DNA of 15,148 nucleotides from JANWKQ01 sp040376605 (GCA_040376605.1 JBEIQI010000050.1:1-15148), one strand, 5' to 3'. Positions 6,664-14,874 are shown, counted from the first letter of the stretch. A program made the numbers and translations. Notes: generated by a model not told the origin, from the sequence alone.

Positions 6664-7842
6664 ATGAAAAAACTAATAACCATCTTGTTAGGTGCTTTTT
6701 TTATCAGTTTTTTGAGTGGATGTTATTCTGCCAAAAAATCTTACGAAAGGGGCGATTATGATTTGGCCATTCAGTTATCTGCCAAAAAATTAAGGAAAAA
6801 GCCAGACGACCAAAAAACCATTGATATCTTGGTAAATTCATGGGAAATCTCCAATCGTATTGATAAAGAAGATTTAACCAGACAACTTGGAAGCTCAAAC
6901 CCAGATTGGGAAAGCATCTTTGGGATCTATAAACGTCTAGACAATCGTCAAAGAGTGGTAATGCAGCTTCCTAAGCTAAAGCCAAGTAATCCTCAAACCA
7001 ATGTAGATTTTGTTTTTGAAGATTATACTTCTGCACTCAACAATGCAAAACAAAATGCTATCCAAAAGTTAACTACCCTAGGTGATGAATATTTAAGCAG
7101 AGGCGATCGTTTTAATGCTCGAACAGCTTACGATAATTATATGAAAGCTTATAGTTATGACAACTCTAATTTCTCTATAAAAACCAAGGCTGACCAGGCA
7201 TTTTTAATGGGGCTCACCCATGTGCTTATACAAGTAGCGCCAACAGCACAAGTAAATTTGCCTGAAAATTTTATACGACAATCCCTCGATAAAAAGTGGA
7301 GCAATTTAGAATCGAATTGGCTACGATTACACAATGTTTTTCAAGGTAATTTTGTTTATCACTATTTTACAGATGTGCTCATTAACTCCGTTATCGTAAC
7401 TCCAGAAAGGGTGGTGGAAACCAGTTATGTAGATACAAAAAAGATTGAAGATGGTTGGGAATATGTAAAAAATGGTGATGGGTCAATTCGTACCGATTCA
7501 TTGGGTAATAAATTAAAACAAGCCGTTTATAGGGATATTACTTGTATTGTTAAAAAGTACACTATGACTAAAGAGGCCTCTATCAATGGCACACTATTAA
7601 TTTACGCAAGCAACTCTGATCAGCGTTTTGCTAACGATCCTATTTTTGGCAATTTTATATTTAGTTATTCTTATGGTCTGGCGCAAGGTGACAGCAGAGC
7701 TCTAAGTCAAGCATCACGCGATTTGGTAAATAGACAACCCATGCCCTTTCCTAATAACAATGATATAACTATGAGTGCTAGTGCCAATTTTGGCAATGCC
7801 ATTTATGATAAAGTGAACCAGTACAAATCAGTGTTTCAATAA
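6664..7842 (+). CDS. TPR-like lipoprotein of unknown function, first gene of the AlkB operon
   Basis: The 392-residue product starts with a lipoprotein signal peptide (KK, a hydrophobic stretch, then lipobox LSGC with Cys20). It should therefore be lipid-anchored in the cell envelope. Residues about 23-60 (SYERGDYDLAIQLSAKKL) and 138-168 (GDEYLSRGDRFNARTAYDNY) look like degenerate tetratricopeptide helices, suggesting a protein-binding scaffold. The rest is mixed alpha/beta with no motif I recognise. The start is fixed by the signal peptide. The stop is 5 bases before the next start, so it is cotranscribed with the secreted modular protein and AlkB. I do not recognise a named family, and the function is unknown. 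Confidence 0.85.
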   Translation: MKKLITILLGAFFISFLSGCYSAKKSYERGDYDLAIQLSAKKLRKKPDDQKTIDILVNSWEISNRIDKEDLTRQLGSSNPDWESIFGIYKRLDNRQRVVMQLPKLKPSNPQTNVDFVFEDYTSALNNAKQNAIQKLTTLGDEYLSRGDRFNARTAYDNYMKAYSYDNSNFSIKTKADQAFLMGLTHVLIQVAPTAQVNLPENFIRQSLDKKWSNLESNWLRLHNVFQGNFVYHYFTDVLINSVIVTPERVVETSYVDTKKIEDGWEYVKNGDGSIRTDSLGNKLKQAVYRDITCIVKKYTMTKEASINGTLLIYASNSDQRFANDPIFGNFIFSYSYGLAQGDSRALSQASRDLVNRQPMPFPNNNDITMSASANFGNAIYDKVNQYKSVFQ

Positions 7843-7847
7843 AATAA

Positions 7848-9887
7848 ATGATTAAAATAAAGCATGTCTTAAGTACAATATTGTTAGCCATCATATCTAT
7901 GGCATATGGCCAGGTGGTGGAATTTAAAGATCAATCCATTACTATTACCAATGCGGATATTAAAAAAAATGAGATAAGAGCGGGAGTTCAAGGTGTTCAA
8001 CTTACTTGTTATGCTGTATTTAAATATGGCGAAGCTAATATCAAGGGTGCTGAAGAAAGCGATTATCTCAAGCAATATTATTTCTTTTTGGAAATAAAAA
8101 AAGGCGACAATGCGGATAGAATATTCTATCCCTTGCGTAATCCCGATGAAGAAAATAAAGAAACTACTTTCGATGAGTACTTTAAAGTAAGGGTTACCTC
8201 GGCTGGGAAATATTATGTTAGGATCTTTATTCCTTATTATATGTTTCAGCTAATTCCGGGATATCACAAGGTGAATGTTAGTCTTAGTGCATGTGATGAA
8301 AAGGCAAAATTTTATTGGAGAAATCTGTATCAAACCAATATTATCATTGATCAACCGCCAACTTATATGGCCAGGGTAACCATTAAAAACGCCACCTTCG
8401 TTGAGCAGAAATACGATATGTCTGGCAATAAAATTCCATTCTTCGGGTTATTTGTGGGCGGGAAAAAATCCAAATCCGGCCAAGGTTTGCCAGATGCGTC
8501 TTGGAAAGTGAAAGTAGGTAATGATGTGATGTATGAGTCTCCCACCAATAAAAACTCTTTGGAGGTAATTCCTGGTAGTGCCTCCTTTAAAATTTCAAAA
8601 GGAGATCCTGTGAAGCTGATAATATTTGACGAAGATTATTTTAAATCAGACCAGGAAGTTGGCACGGTTAACTTCTATTCTACCACTGAAATTGGCAGGG
8701 AAGAAAAAACAAATTATGCTTTTCAAAATATCGCTACGTCTGATATCATCTTTGAAAAAACATTAGTGCCATCAATCTCTAGCATGGTGCTTGATTACCA
8801 TGAAAAAAAATACCTGGGGGTAACCGGAATAGAAATTGAAATTCTCTATGCAATGAATGAGCTTCAGCCAAATGATGCCATCATGATAAACCCCGTATTT
8901 AGAGATAAAAACGGCAAAACCTACACTCCTGAATTTGTTAAACTGATTAATACCGACTTTGAAATTAATTCCTCCACCGGAAATTTGGTAAGTAGGAAAA
9001 ATGGCCCCAATAAACAAGTCTTTTTTATTCCTCATTATGCCTGCTTGCCTGAAATGTTTCCAGGGGTTGAATTTAAAATGGATACTTATAATGAGGTTAT
9101 CCAGTCTCAGTTTTCTAAATCTAAACTAAGCTCATTTGGAATTATTGAAGATGATGTAAAAATTGAGATTGGCGCACCAGAAGAGAATGCATACCAAGGG
9201 TATTGGGGCTTAAAATTCCCAATGTTAATTGACATTCCTATTACCTATTATGATGATCTTAAATATTCGGATATTAATAATTCCGTTCGCATTTTTATGG
9301 ACGATACTCTAGAAATAACCAATAAAACCCAAATCATTTCTTTTTTTGGAGATACTTCACTTGGCAGCTTTCACCTAAGAAAAATACGTCACGATAAAAT
9401 TCTCCAAATCCCTTATTCCTTTTTAAACCTTACTAATACAGACCATCGGGTTAGTATTTATACCCAATCCCTGTGCCTGGCTAATAATACTTATATCAAC
9501 AAGGATACCTTTTATCTAAATATCAATAATCCGGAATTGGTTCATATTCCAGCTTTTGATTTAAAATTTAGAATTAAAGGAAAGAATTTTGAAAAAGGGT
9601 TGGCGAGAATTTACAGAGGTAATTCCCTCATAGAAACTTTAGACCTTAATGAAATACCTAAAACCAAAAATTACAAGTTTACAATAGACGTTTCCGAATA
9701 TCTGTTTCATACAAATGACGAAGTTCGAATTGAAATTATTGGTGTGGATTATTTTAGAACCGAAAAAGTGCTTTATAAGACGATAGTTGAGCCATTACAG
9801 CTTATTTACAATATTATTCCTGAGCGAAAAAAAATTCCTAAAACCGTTAAAGGTTTTAGACTACAACGTTCTAAACTAAAAAAATGA
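7848..9887 (+). CDS. Large secreted beta-rich modular protein of unknown function, middle gene of the AlkB operon
   Basis: The 679-residue protein has a signal peptide (KIKH, hydrophobic 8-19, probable cut after AYG at 19-21), no lipobox and no later membrane segment. It should be periplasmic or surface-exposed. Two internal repeat types can be seen. Type A is a motif resembling RIFIPYYMFQLIPGYHKVNV at 125-144, with related copies at 391-410 (VFFIPHYACLPEMFPGVEF) and 519-537 (LQIPYSFLNLTNTDHRVSI). Type B occurs twice and ends in DPVKLIIFDEDYFKSDQ (253-269) and DEVRIEIIGVDYFRTEK (624-640). It has a beta-sandwich feel, and the first copy (about 172-308) resembles a C2 domain, with PDASWKVKVG and the acidic DEDYFKSDQE. 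Both domain ideas are inferences from pattern alone. The stop overlaps the AlkB start (ATGA), indicating translational coupling. No named family is recognised. Confidence 0.85.
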   Translation: MIKIKHVLSTILLAIISMAYGQVVEFKDQSITITNADIKKNEIRAGVQGVQLTCYAVFKYGEANIKGAEESDYLKQYYFFLEIKKGDNADRIFYPLRNPDEENKETTFDEYFKVRVTSAGKYYVRIFIPYYMFQLIPGYHKVNVSLSACDEKAKFYWRNLYQTNIIIDQPPTYMARVTIKNATFVEQKYDMSGNKIPFFGLFVGGKKSKSGQGLPDASWKVKVGNDVMYESPTNKNSLEVIPGSASFKISKGDPVKLIIFDEDYFKSDQEVGTVNFYSTTEIGREEKTNYAFQNIATSDIIFEKTLVPSISSMVLDYHEKKYLGVTGIEIEILYAMNELQPNDAIMINPVFRDKNGKTYTPEFVKLINTDFEINSSTGNLVSRKNGPNKQVFFIPHYACLPEMFPGVEFKMDTYNEVIQSQFSKSKLSSFGIIEDDVKIEIGAPEENAYQGYWGLKFPMLIDIPITYYDDLKYSDINNSVRIFMDDTLEITNKTQIISFFGDTSLGSFHLRKIRHDKILQIPYSFLNLTNTDHRVSIYTQSLCLANNTYINKDTFYLNINNPELVHIPAFDLKFRIKGKNFEKGLARIYRGNSLIETLDLNEIPKTKNYKFTIDVSEYLFHTNDEVRIEIIGVDYFRTEKVLYKTIVEPLQLIYNIIPERKKIPKTVKGFRLQRSKLKK

Positions 9888-10939
9888 AGGCGACGGATTT
9901 AAAATATTTATGGGGGTTTTTAGGAGTGCCATATATTGTTCTGGTATCATTGGTCTTTAATGGTTATTGGACCTTTTTTGCCCCACTTATTGCATTTGTA
10001 GCCATTCCAACCTTAGAACAAATTCTTCCTCGCCAAAAAGTTAATCACAACGAAGAAGCAGAGGCAAGCAAGTTATCCATGCGTTTTTTTGATATCCTAC
10101 TATATTTAAATGTTCCTATGCAATATGGCTTGCTAGTGTTATTTCTATATCAAGTTACTTATGTTGAATTAACAACTTTAGAGTATATCGGGAAAACCAT
10201 TAGTATGGGAGTCGGTTGTGGAATTCTAGGAATTAATGTTGCCCACGAATTGGGGCATCGGATTAATAAGTATGAACAGAATATGGCCAAAGCACTATTG
10301 CTTACCTCCCTTTATATGCATTTTTATATTGAGCATAATAGAGGTCATCATAAAAACGTAAGTACACCTATCGATCCTGCATCTGCCAGATTAAATGAAC
10401 CTATTTATTTCTTTTGGGTAAGAAGCATTTTTGGAAGTTATCGTTCAGCATTGCATTTAGAAAAGTTAAGATTACAACGGTTAGGGATTGGAGTATGGTC
10501 AATAAAAAATGAAATGCTTCAATTTGCCATTATTCAACTTCTGCTACTAGCGTTCATCGGTCTTGTATTTGCGCCAATTACGATTCTCTATTTTTTGGGT
10601 GCTGCACTAATGGGTATACTTTTACTTGAAACGGTTAATTACATCGAGCACTATGGCCTAACACGTAAAGAAATTGAGCCAGGATTATATGAAAAGGTTA
10701 AGCCTATACACTCCTGGAATTCTGAGCATATTTTGGGTAGAATTATGTTATATGAACTTACCAGACATTCGGATCATCACTATAAAGCCAATAGAAAATA
10801 CCAAGTACTCCGTTATTTTGAGGAAAGTCCGGAACTTCCTTTAGGATATCCAGCATCAATGGTACTTTCATTAATCCCACCTTTGTGGTTTTCGGTGATG
10901 AATCCTCAAATCAAAAAAATCGGTCACCAAGGAGCTTAG
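9884..10939 (+). CDS. alkB: AlkB-type membrane alkane/fatty-acyl hydroxylase (alkane 1-monooxygenase family)
   Basis: The 351-residue integral membrane protein shows all the AlkB signatures: HELGHR (121-126), EHNRGHH (150-156), NYIEHYGL (252-259) and TRHSDHH (293-299). These histidines bind the di-iron centre. Hydrophobic segments lie at about 10-27, 29-46, 68-92, 105-120, 212-230 and 232-250, so the six-helix topology is complete. Family members hydroxylate terminal methyl groups of alkanes or fatty chains, taking electrons from rubredoxin. No rubredoxin or rubredoxin reductase gene is in the window, so partners must be encoded elsewhere. The protein is somewhat shorter than Pseudomonas AlkB. 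The start overlaps the stop of the preceding secreted-protein gene by ATGA. That coupling to two envelope proteins, rather than to alkane degradation genes, makes a role in envelope lipid modification as plausible as alkane use. Confidence 0.9.
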   Translation: MKATDLKYLWGFLGVPYIVLVSLVFNGYWTFFAPLIAFVAIPTLEQILPRQKVNHNEEAEASKLSMRFFDILLYLNVPMQYGLLVLFLYQVTYVELTTLEYIGKTISMGVGCGILGINVAHELGHRINKYEQNMAKALLLTSLYMHFYIEHNRGHHKNVSTPIDPASARLNEPIYFFWVRSIFGSYRSALHLEKLRLQRLGIGVWSIKNEMLQFAIIQLLLLAFIGLVFAPITILYFLGAALMGILLLETVNYIEHYGLTRKEIEPGLYEKVKPIHSWNSEHILGRIMLYELTRHSDHHYKANRKYQVLRYFEESPELPLGYPASMVLSLIPPLWFSVMNPQIKKIGHQGA

Positions 10940-11007
10940 TTCTTTAAGCCCCCGTTAACTGTTTAATTCTTTTTTTTCGGTTAAAATGAATTGCTCATAA
11001 TAAAGGT

Positions 11008-11015
11008 TAGTTTTG
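11008..11015 (+). promoter_or_regulatory. Predicted -7 element TAGTTTTG of the kinase-phosphatase operon
   Basis: This exact TAnnTTTG match ends 4 bases before the ATG at 11020, again implying a leaderless or nearly leaderless mRNA. The nearest TTG (10991-10993) leaves a spacer of only 14 bases, so the -33 part is weak. Confidence 0.45.
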
Positions 11016-11019
11016 TTTC

Positions 11020-11868
11020 ATGAATTTAGTGATTGATTCTGGCGGAACCAAATCCAATTTAGCCTATCTAGAAAACGGACAAATATTAGATGTTTTTACT
11101 GAACCAGGGCTTCAATTAAGCCGAGAATCAGTAGAAGATTTTGAAAAAAAAGTAATACGCTGGAGTGAATTTAAACCAGGTCCATTGGATTCGGTATTTT
11201 TGTTTGCTGCTGGTCACTTAGATAGGTTTAAAGAACAAAAATTAATAGAAATTCTAAACAAGACTTTTGGGGCTAGGCATATTGAATTACATTCCGATTT
11301 ATTGGCTGCGTGTTTCGCAACAGCGGGTTTAAATAAGGGAATTGTTGGGATCTTAGGCACCGGATCGAATTCTTGTTATTATGATGGCGAAACAATCGTT
11401 AAAAATATTTCTCCTGGGGGTTTTGTATTGGGCGATGAAGGCAGTGGGGCCTACCTTGGAAAACAATTTTTAATCGACTATCTGCGCAATGAAATGCCCC
11501 ATGATATCCAACAACAATTGGAACAGGAGTTGAACCTTAATCCGGCGATGGTTATACAAAACATATACGGAGGAAGTGTTAGGGATGCTGCTTGGTTTTG
11601 TAGTGGTTTTGCGCCATTTATTATCACCAGGTTAAAAGATGAGTATTGTTTGAAATTATGTACTAAATCTATCAATGAATATTTGAACCTAATTGAAAAG
11701 AACTATATTTCCTACACCAACAAACTTTATTTAGTTGGCTCCATTGCCTTTTACCTAAAAGATTTGATATACGAGGAAGCGGAAAAAAGAAATATTGAAA
11801 TCATAAAAATTATTCAACATCCAATTAATGATTTAGCCTTATATTTATCCGGGAAGTATCGCCTATGA
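11020..11868 (+). CDS. BadF/BadG/BcrA/BcrD-type ATPase, N-acetylglucosamine-kinase-like
   Basis: This 282-residue protein has the ASKHA (sugar kinase/Hsp70/actin) fold. The phosphate-1 motif DSGGTKS (6-12) lies at the extreme N-terminus, which fixes the start. The acidic SDLLAA segment (92-97, Asp93 probably catalytic), the phosphate-2 motif GTGSNS (113-118), GGFVLGDEGSGAYLG (133-147) and an adenosine-type LVGSIAF (238-244) follow. Bacteroidota proteins of this form are commonly annotated as N-acetylglucosamine or related amino-sugar kinases, which would phosphorylate recycled cell-wall or chitin sugars. That substrate is inferred and was not proved here. The gene overlaps the Ppx/GppA gene by ATGA, so the two are translationally coupled. 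Confidence 0.85.
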   Translation: MNLVIDSGGTKSNLAYLENGQILDVFTEPGLQLSRESVEDFEKKVIRWSEFKPGPLDSVFLFAAGHLDRFKEQKLIEILNKTFGARHIELHSDLLAACFATAGLNKGIVGILGTGSNSCYYDGETIVKNISPGGFVLGDEGSGAYLGKQFLIDYLRNEMPHDIQQQLEQELNLNPAMVIQNIYGGSVRDAAWFCSGFAPFIITRLKDEYCLKLCTKSINEYLNLIEKNYISYTNKLYLVGSIAFYLKDLIYEEAEKRNIEIIKIIQHPINDLALYLSGKYRL

Positions 11869-12782
11869 ACATAAATCACAAATTTGCCGCAATTGATATT
11901 GGGACGAATGCTGTTCGGCTATTATTTTATAATATTTACCTGGATTTAACCGGCGTACCTGTATTTAAAAAAATTGCGCTTACCCGCGTTCCCATTAGAT
12001 TAGGCGAAGATGTATTTGCAACGAATCGAATTTCTGATTCTAAAATTGAACTATTAAGAAAAACGATGATTGCATTTAAAAATCTTATAGAGGTTCACGA
12101 TGTAATAGATTATATGGCCTGCGCTACCTCGGCAATGAGAGAAGCCGAAAATTCTAAGGAAGTACAAGCCTTTTTAAAAGAAACAACTGGCATTGAAATA
12201 ACGACTATCTCCGGCGAAGTGGAGGCGGATTTAATTTATCAAAATCACATTGCAGAGTCGATGAATCCTAGCAGAGCCTACTTATATATTGATGTTGGGG
12301 GCGGAAGCACGGAAATAACCTTGTTTTATCAAGGAGAAAAAAGACTTTCCGAATCATACCAAATAGGCACCGTAAGGATGTTGCATGATAAAATTGCCAA
12401 AGAGACTTGGGACTTGCTAAAAATAAAGTGTATTGAAATAGCCCATCGTTACAAGAATATTATTGGTATTGGTTCAGGTGGAAATGTCATAAAATTACAA
12501 AAGTTAGCTGGTGGTGATGAAGGCACCCCTATTACGAGGTCTCAATTAAAACAAGCTCATCAAGACCTTAGCGAATTAACCTATGAAGAGAGAATGCGGA
12601 AGTACGGACTTAATCCTGATAGAGCAGACGTAATTGTTCCCGCAGCAGAAATATTTCTTTTTATTACTAAACATACGGAGATAAAAAACATTTTGGTCCC
12701 CAAAATGGGTTTAAGTGATGGTATTATACACTATATGTATGATGAATACCTTAAAAAGGACAAAAACTTTTTGGGACATTAA
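11865..12782 (+). CDS. Short Ppx/GppA-family phosphatase (exopolyphosphatase / pppGpp phosphohydrolase type)
   Basis: The 305-residue product has the family motifs in order: DIGTNAVRLL (11-20), CATSAMREA (86-94), ISGEVEADLIY (115-125) with the catalytic glutamate region, DVGGGSTE (143-150), GIGSGGN (201-207), LNPDRADVIVPA (249-260) and LSDGIIHYM (283-291). These bind phosphoanhydride substrate and metal in the ASKHA cleft. The protein lacks the roughly 200-residue C-terminal HD-like domain of E. coli Ppx and GppA, so it is the short two-domain form. Whether it hydrolyses polyphosphate, pppGpp or both cannot be told. It follows the kinase gene with an ATGA overlap and converges with clpX 10 bases away, with no recognisable terminator in between. 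Confidence 0.92.
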   Translation: MNINHKFAAIDIGTNAVRLLFYNIYLDLTGVPVFKKIALTRVPIRLGEDVFATNRISDSKIELLRKTMIAFKNLIEVHDVIDYMACATSAMREAENSKEVQAFLKETTGIEITTISGEVEADLIYQNHIAESMNPSRAYLYIDVGGGSTEITLFYQGEKRLSESYQIGTVRMLHDKIAKETWDLLKIKCIEIAHRYKNIIGIGSGGNVIKLQKLAGGDEGTPITRSQLKQAHQDLSELTYEERMRKYGLNPDRADVIVPAAEIFLFITKHTEIKNILVPKMGLSDGIIHYMYDEYLKKDKNFLGH

Positions 12783-12791
12783 TGATCTGAA

Positions 12792-14033
12792 CTATGCAGC
12801 CCTCCCGGTAAATTTACCATGCTCCAATTTATGGGCAGCTAATTCCTGGGTAACCACAAAATGTTTTTCAGCACCTTCAGGAGCCTCAAACATTGCATCA
12901 TTAATGATTGCCTCGCAAATTCCTCTCAATCCTCTAGCTCCTAATTTAAACTCAATAGCCTTTTGCACAATATAGTCAAGTGCATCATCTGTAAACTCTA
13001 ATTCCACTCCGTCTATTTTGAGAAGCTTTTGATATTGTTTAATGATGGCGTTTTTAGGCTCCGTTAAAATTCGTTTTAAAGCCTCCGAATCCAATGGATC
13101 AAGATGAGTAACTACCGGCAGTCGACCCACCAACTCAGGAATTAAGCCAAAACTTTTTAAGTCCTGAGGAGTTACATATTGTAAAAAATTATGCTCATCG
13201 TCCTTACGGCTTTTCTTTTTACCGTGACCAAATCCTATGCTCTGTTTGTTTAGCCTATCTGCAATTCTTCTTTCCATACCATCAAAGGCACCTCCACAGA
13301 TAAATAAAATATTTTGAGTATTAATATTGATCATTTTTTGTTCTGGATGTTTTCTTCCCCCATAAGGCGGAACACTCACTACACTTCCCTCCAATAATTT
13401 CAATAACCCTTGCTGCACACCTTCACCACTCACGTCTCTAGTAATGCTTGGGTTATCGCTTTTTCTAGCGATTTTATCTATTTCATCGATAAATACAATC
13501 CCTCTTTCGGCAGATTCTACATTAAAATCTGCTGACTGTAACAATCTACTTAATACACTTTCTACATCCTCACCCACATAACCTGCCTCAGTTAGCACAG
13601 TTGCATCTGCAATACAAAATGGAACATTAAGAATCTTGGCAATAGTTCGAGCCATTAATGTTTTTCCAGTGCCCGTTTCACCTACTAAAATAATATTCGA
13701 TTTCTCAATCTCCACATCATCCTCATTCATTTTCTTACTATTGAGAATCCTTTTATAATGATTATAAACCGCTACGGCCATCACTTTTTTAGCATCATCC
13801 TGTCCAATAATATACTCATCCAGATGTGACTTAATTTCGGACGGTTTTAATAAAGTCAGTTGTTTATCTAATTGCTTTTTATTTTTGGAGTTTAACTCCT
13901 CCAATGCAATATTATAAGCATCTGTAGCGCATTGATTGCAAATATTTGCCTTGCTCCCAGTAATTAAAAGCTGAACTTCACTTCTACTTCTTAAACAAAA
14001 AGAACATTGTTCTTCTGATTGCTGTTTTGCCAT
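12792..14033 (-). CDS. clpX: ATP-dependent Clp protease ATP-binding subunit ClpX
   Basis: The 413-residue AAA+ unfoldase is of normal length and complete. It has the N-terminal zinc-binding domain with Cys10, Cys13, Cys32 and Cys35 (CSFC and CNQC), and Walker A GETGTGKT (118-125). The pore loop GYVGED (151-156), Walker B VFIDEID (180-186), the RKH loop GRKHP (226-230), the ClpP-docking IGF loop at 266-268 and sensor 2 GARGLR (365-370) follow. It recognises tagged proteins, unfolds them and feeds them into ClpP. The intact IGF loop shows it is a protease partner rather than a ClpP-independent unfoldase. It lies downstream of clpP on the same strand but behind a terminator, with its own predicted promoter. 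Confidence 0.98.
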   Translation of the reverse strand: MAKQQSEEQCSFCLRSRSEVQLLITGSKANICNQCATDAYNIALEELNSKNKKQLDKQLTLLKPSEIKSHLDEYIIGQDDAKKVMAVAVYNHYKRILNSKKMNEDDVEIEKSNIILVGETGTGKTLMARTIAKILNVPFCIADATVLTEAGYVGEDVESVLSRLLQSADFNVESAERGIVFIDEIDKIARKSDNPSITRDVSGEGVQQGLLKLLEGSVVSVPPYGGRKHPEQKMININTQNILFICGGAFDGMERRIADRLNKQSIGFGHGKKKSRKDDEHNFLQYVTPQDLKSFGLIPELVGRLPVVTHLDPLDSEALKRILTEPKNAIIKQYQKLLKIDGVELEFTDDALDYIVQKAIEFKLGARGLRGICEAIINDAMFEAPEGAEKHFVVTQELAAHKLEHGKFTGRAA

Positions 14034-14060
14034 AATCTATTCCTTCGATAAATGTGAATA

Positions 14061-14092
14061 CAAAAGTAAGTAAAAATTTGCCTATTCTGCAA
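14061..14092 (-). promoter_or_regulatory. Predicted promoter of clpX
   Basis: On the minus strand TTG (14092-14090) is followed after 21 bases by TACTTTTG (14068-14061), an exact TAnnTTTG match. The leader would be about 22 bases. It lies between the clpP terminator and the clpX start, so clpX can be transcribed independently. Confidence 0.55.
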
Positions 14093-14115
14093 GCATATCA
14101 ATCATTTTAGGGCAT

Positions 14116-14144
14116 AAAAAAACGGGTAAGATGACTTACCCGTT
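14116..14144 (-). terminator. Intrinsic terminator after clpP
   Basis: A perfect 10-base stem (AACGGGTAAG at 14121-14130 with CTTACCCGTT at 14135-14144) has a 4-base loop. On the minus strand the stem is followed by a run of seven T (14122-14116, partly in the stem). It lies just past the clpP stop codon. Confidence 0.88.
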
Positions 14145-14160
14145 TTCAAAATAATAAATA

Positions 14161-14832
14161 CTACTTATTCTTCACTAAAACCTCGTCGATCATTCCGTAG
14201 GCCTTTGCTTCTTCAGCAATCATCCAATAATCTCTATCACTATCGGCATAAACCTTTTCGTAAGTCTGTTTGCTGTGATAAGCAATAATATCATAAAGCT
14301 CCTTCTTCAATTTCTGAATTTCTCGAGCAGTTATCTCAATATCACTAGCCTGACCCTGAGCACCACCGAGAGGTTGATGAATCATTACTCTAGAATGTTT
14401 TAAGCCGGTTCGCTTACCGTCAGCACCTGCACAAAGTAAAACTGCCCCCATTGAAGCAGCCATTCCAACGCAAATAGTTGCCACGTCTGATGAAATCCAT
14501 TGCATGGTATCATATATACCCAATCCTGCATAAACAGAACCACCTGGACTGTTTACATAAATTTGAATATCCCGCTTGGCATCTGCACTTTCCAAAAACA
14601 ACAACTGCGCCTGAATGATGTTAGCGATATAGTCATCAATTGGAGTTCCCAGAAAAATAATACGATCCATCATTAATCTGGAAAACACATCCACTTCACG
14701 AAAGTTAACTGGACGCTCTTCAATAACAGTACGTGTCATATCTTCAATGGTACTCATGTACTTTTCAAGGTGCATGCTACTCATACCGCGATGTTTCACG
14801 GCATACTTTTTAAACTCATCGTGTGGTATCAT
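14161..14832 (-). CDS. clpP: ATP-dependent Clp protease proteolytic subunit ClpP
   Basis: The 223-residue serine protease is complete, with Ser127 in GMAASMG, His152 in MIHQPLGG and Asp201 in SDRDYWM forming the catalytic triad. NSPGGSVYAG (94-103) belongs to the oxyanion region. The mature core appears to start around residues 30-45 (RTVIEERPVNFREVDVFSR), so about 25-30 N-terminal residues probably form a propeptide that is removed. Fourteen subunits form the barrel that degrades substrates delivered by ClpX. The gene is flanked by terminators on both sides: tig's upstream and its own downstream. Confidence 0.97.
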   Translation of the reverse strand: MIPHDEFKKYAVKHRGMSSMHLEKYMSTIEDMTRTVIEERPVNFREVDVFSRLMMDRIIFLGTPIDDYIANIIQAQLLFLESADAKRDIQIYVNSPGGSVYAGLGIYDTMQWISSDVATICVGMAASMGAVLLCAGADGKRTGLKHSRVMIHQPLGGAQGQASDIEITAREIQKLKKELYDIIAYHSKQTYEKVYADSDRDYWMIAEEAKAYGMIDEVLVKNK

Positions 14833-14858
14833 ATATTTTTAAAATTGAATTCTTATAG

Positions 14859-14866
14859 CAAGTATA
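14859..14866 (-). promoter_or_regulatory. Possible -7 element of clpP (TATACTTG)
   Basis: On the minus strand TATACTTG differs from TAnnTTTG by one base and would give a leader of about 20 bases. No TTG is found at the normal distance. A promoter is expected somewhere here because the tig terminator lies upstream, but this particular element is weak. Confidence 0.3.
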
Positions 14867-14874
14867 GCAATAAT

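Noticed and set aside
10934..10949. Small hairpin GCTTA/TAAGC at the end of the AlkB gene as a terminator
   Set aside because: Only 5 base pairs, and the T-run (10971-10977) is more than 20 bases away, so it does not fit an intrinsic terminator.
12715..12975. Plus-strand open frame across the ppx-clpX junction
   Set aside because: It is out of frame with the phosphatase and antisense to clpX, whose coding sequence is unmistakable; no protein-like motifs.
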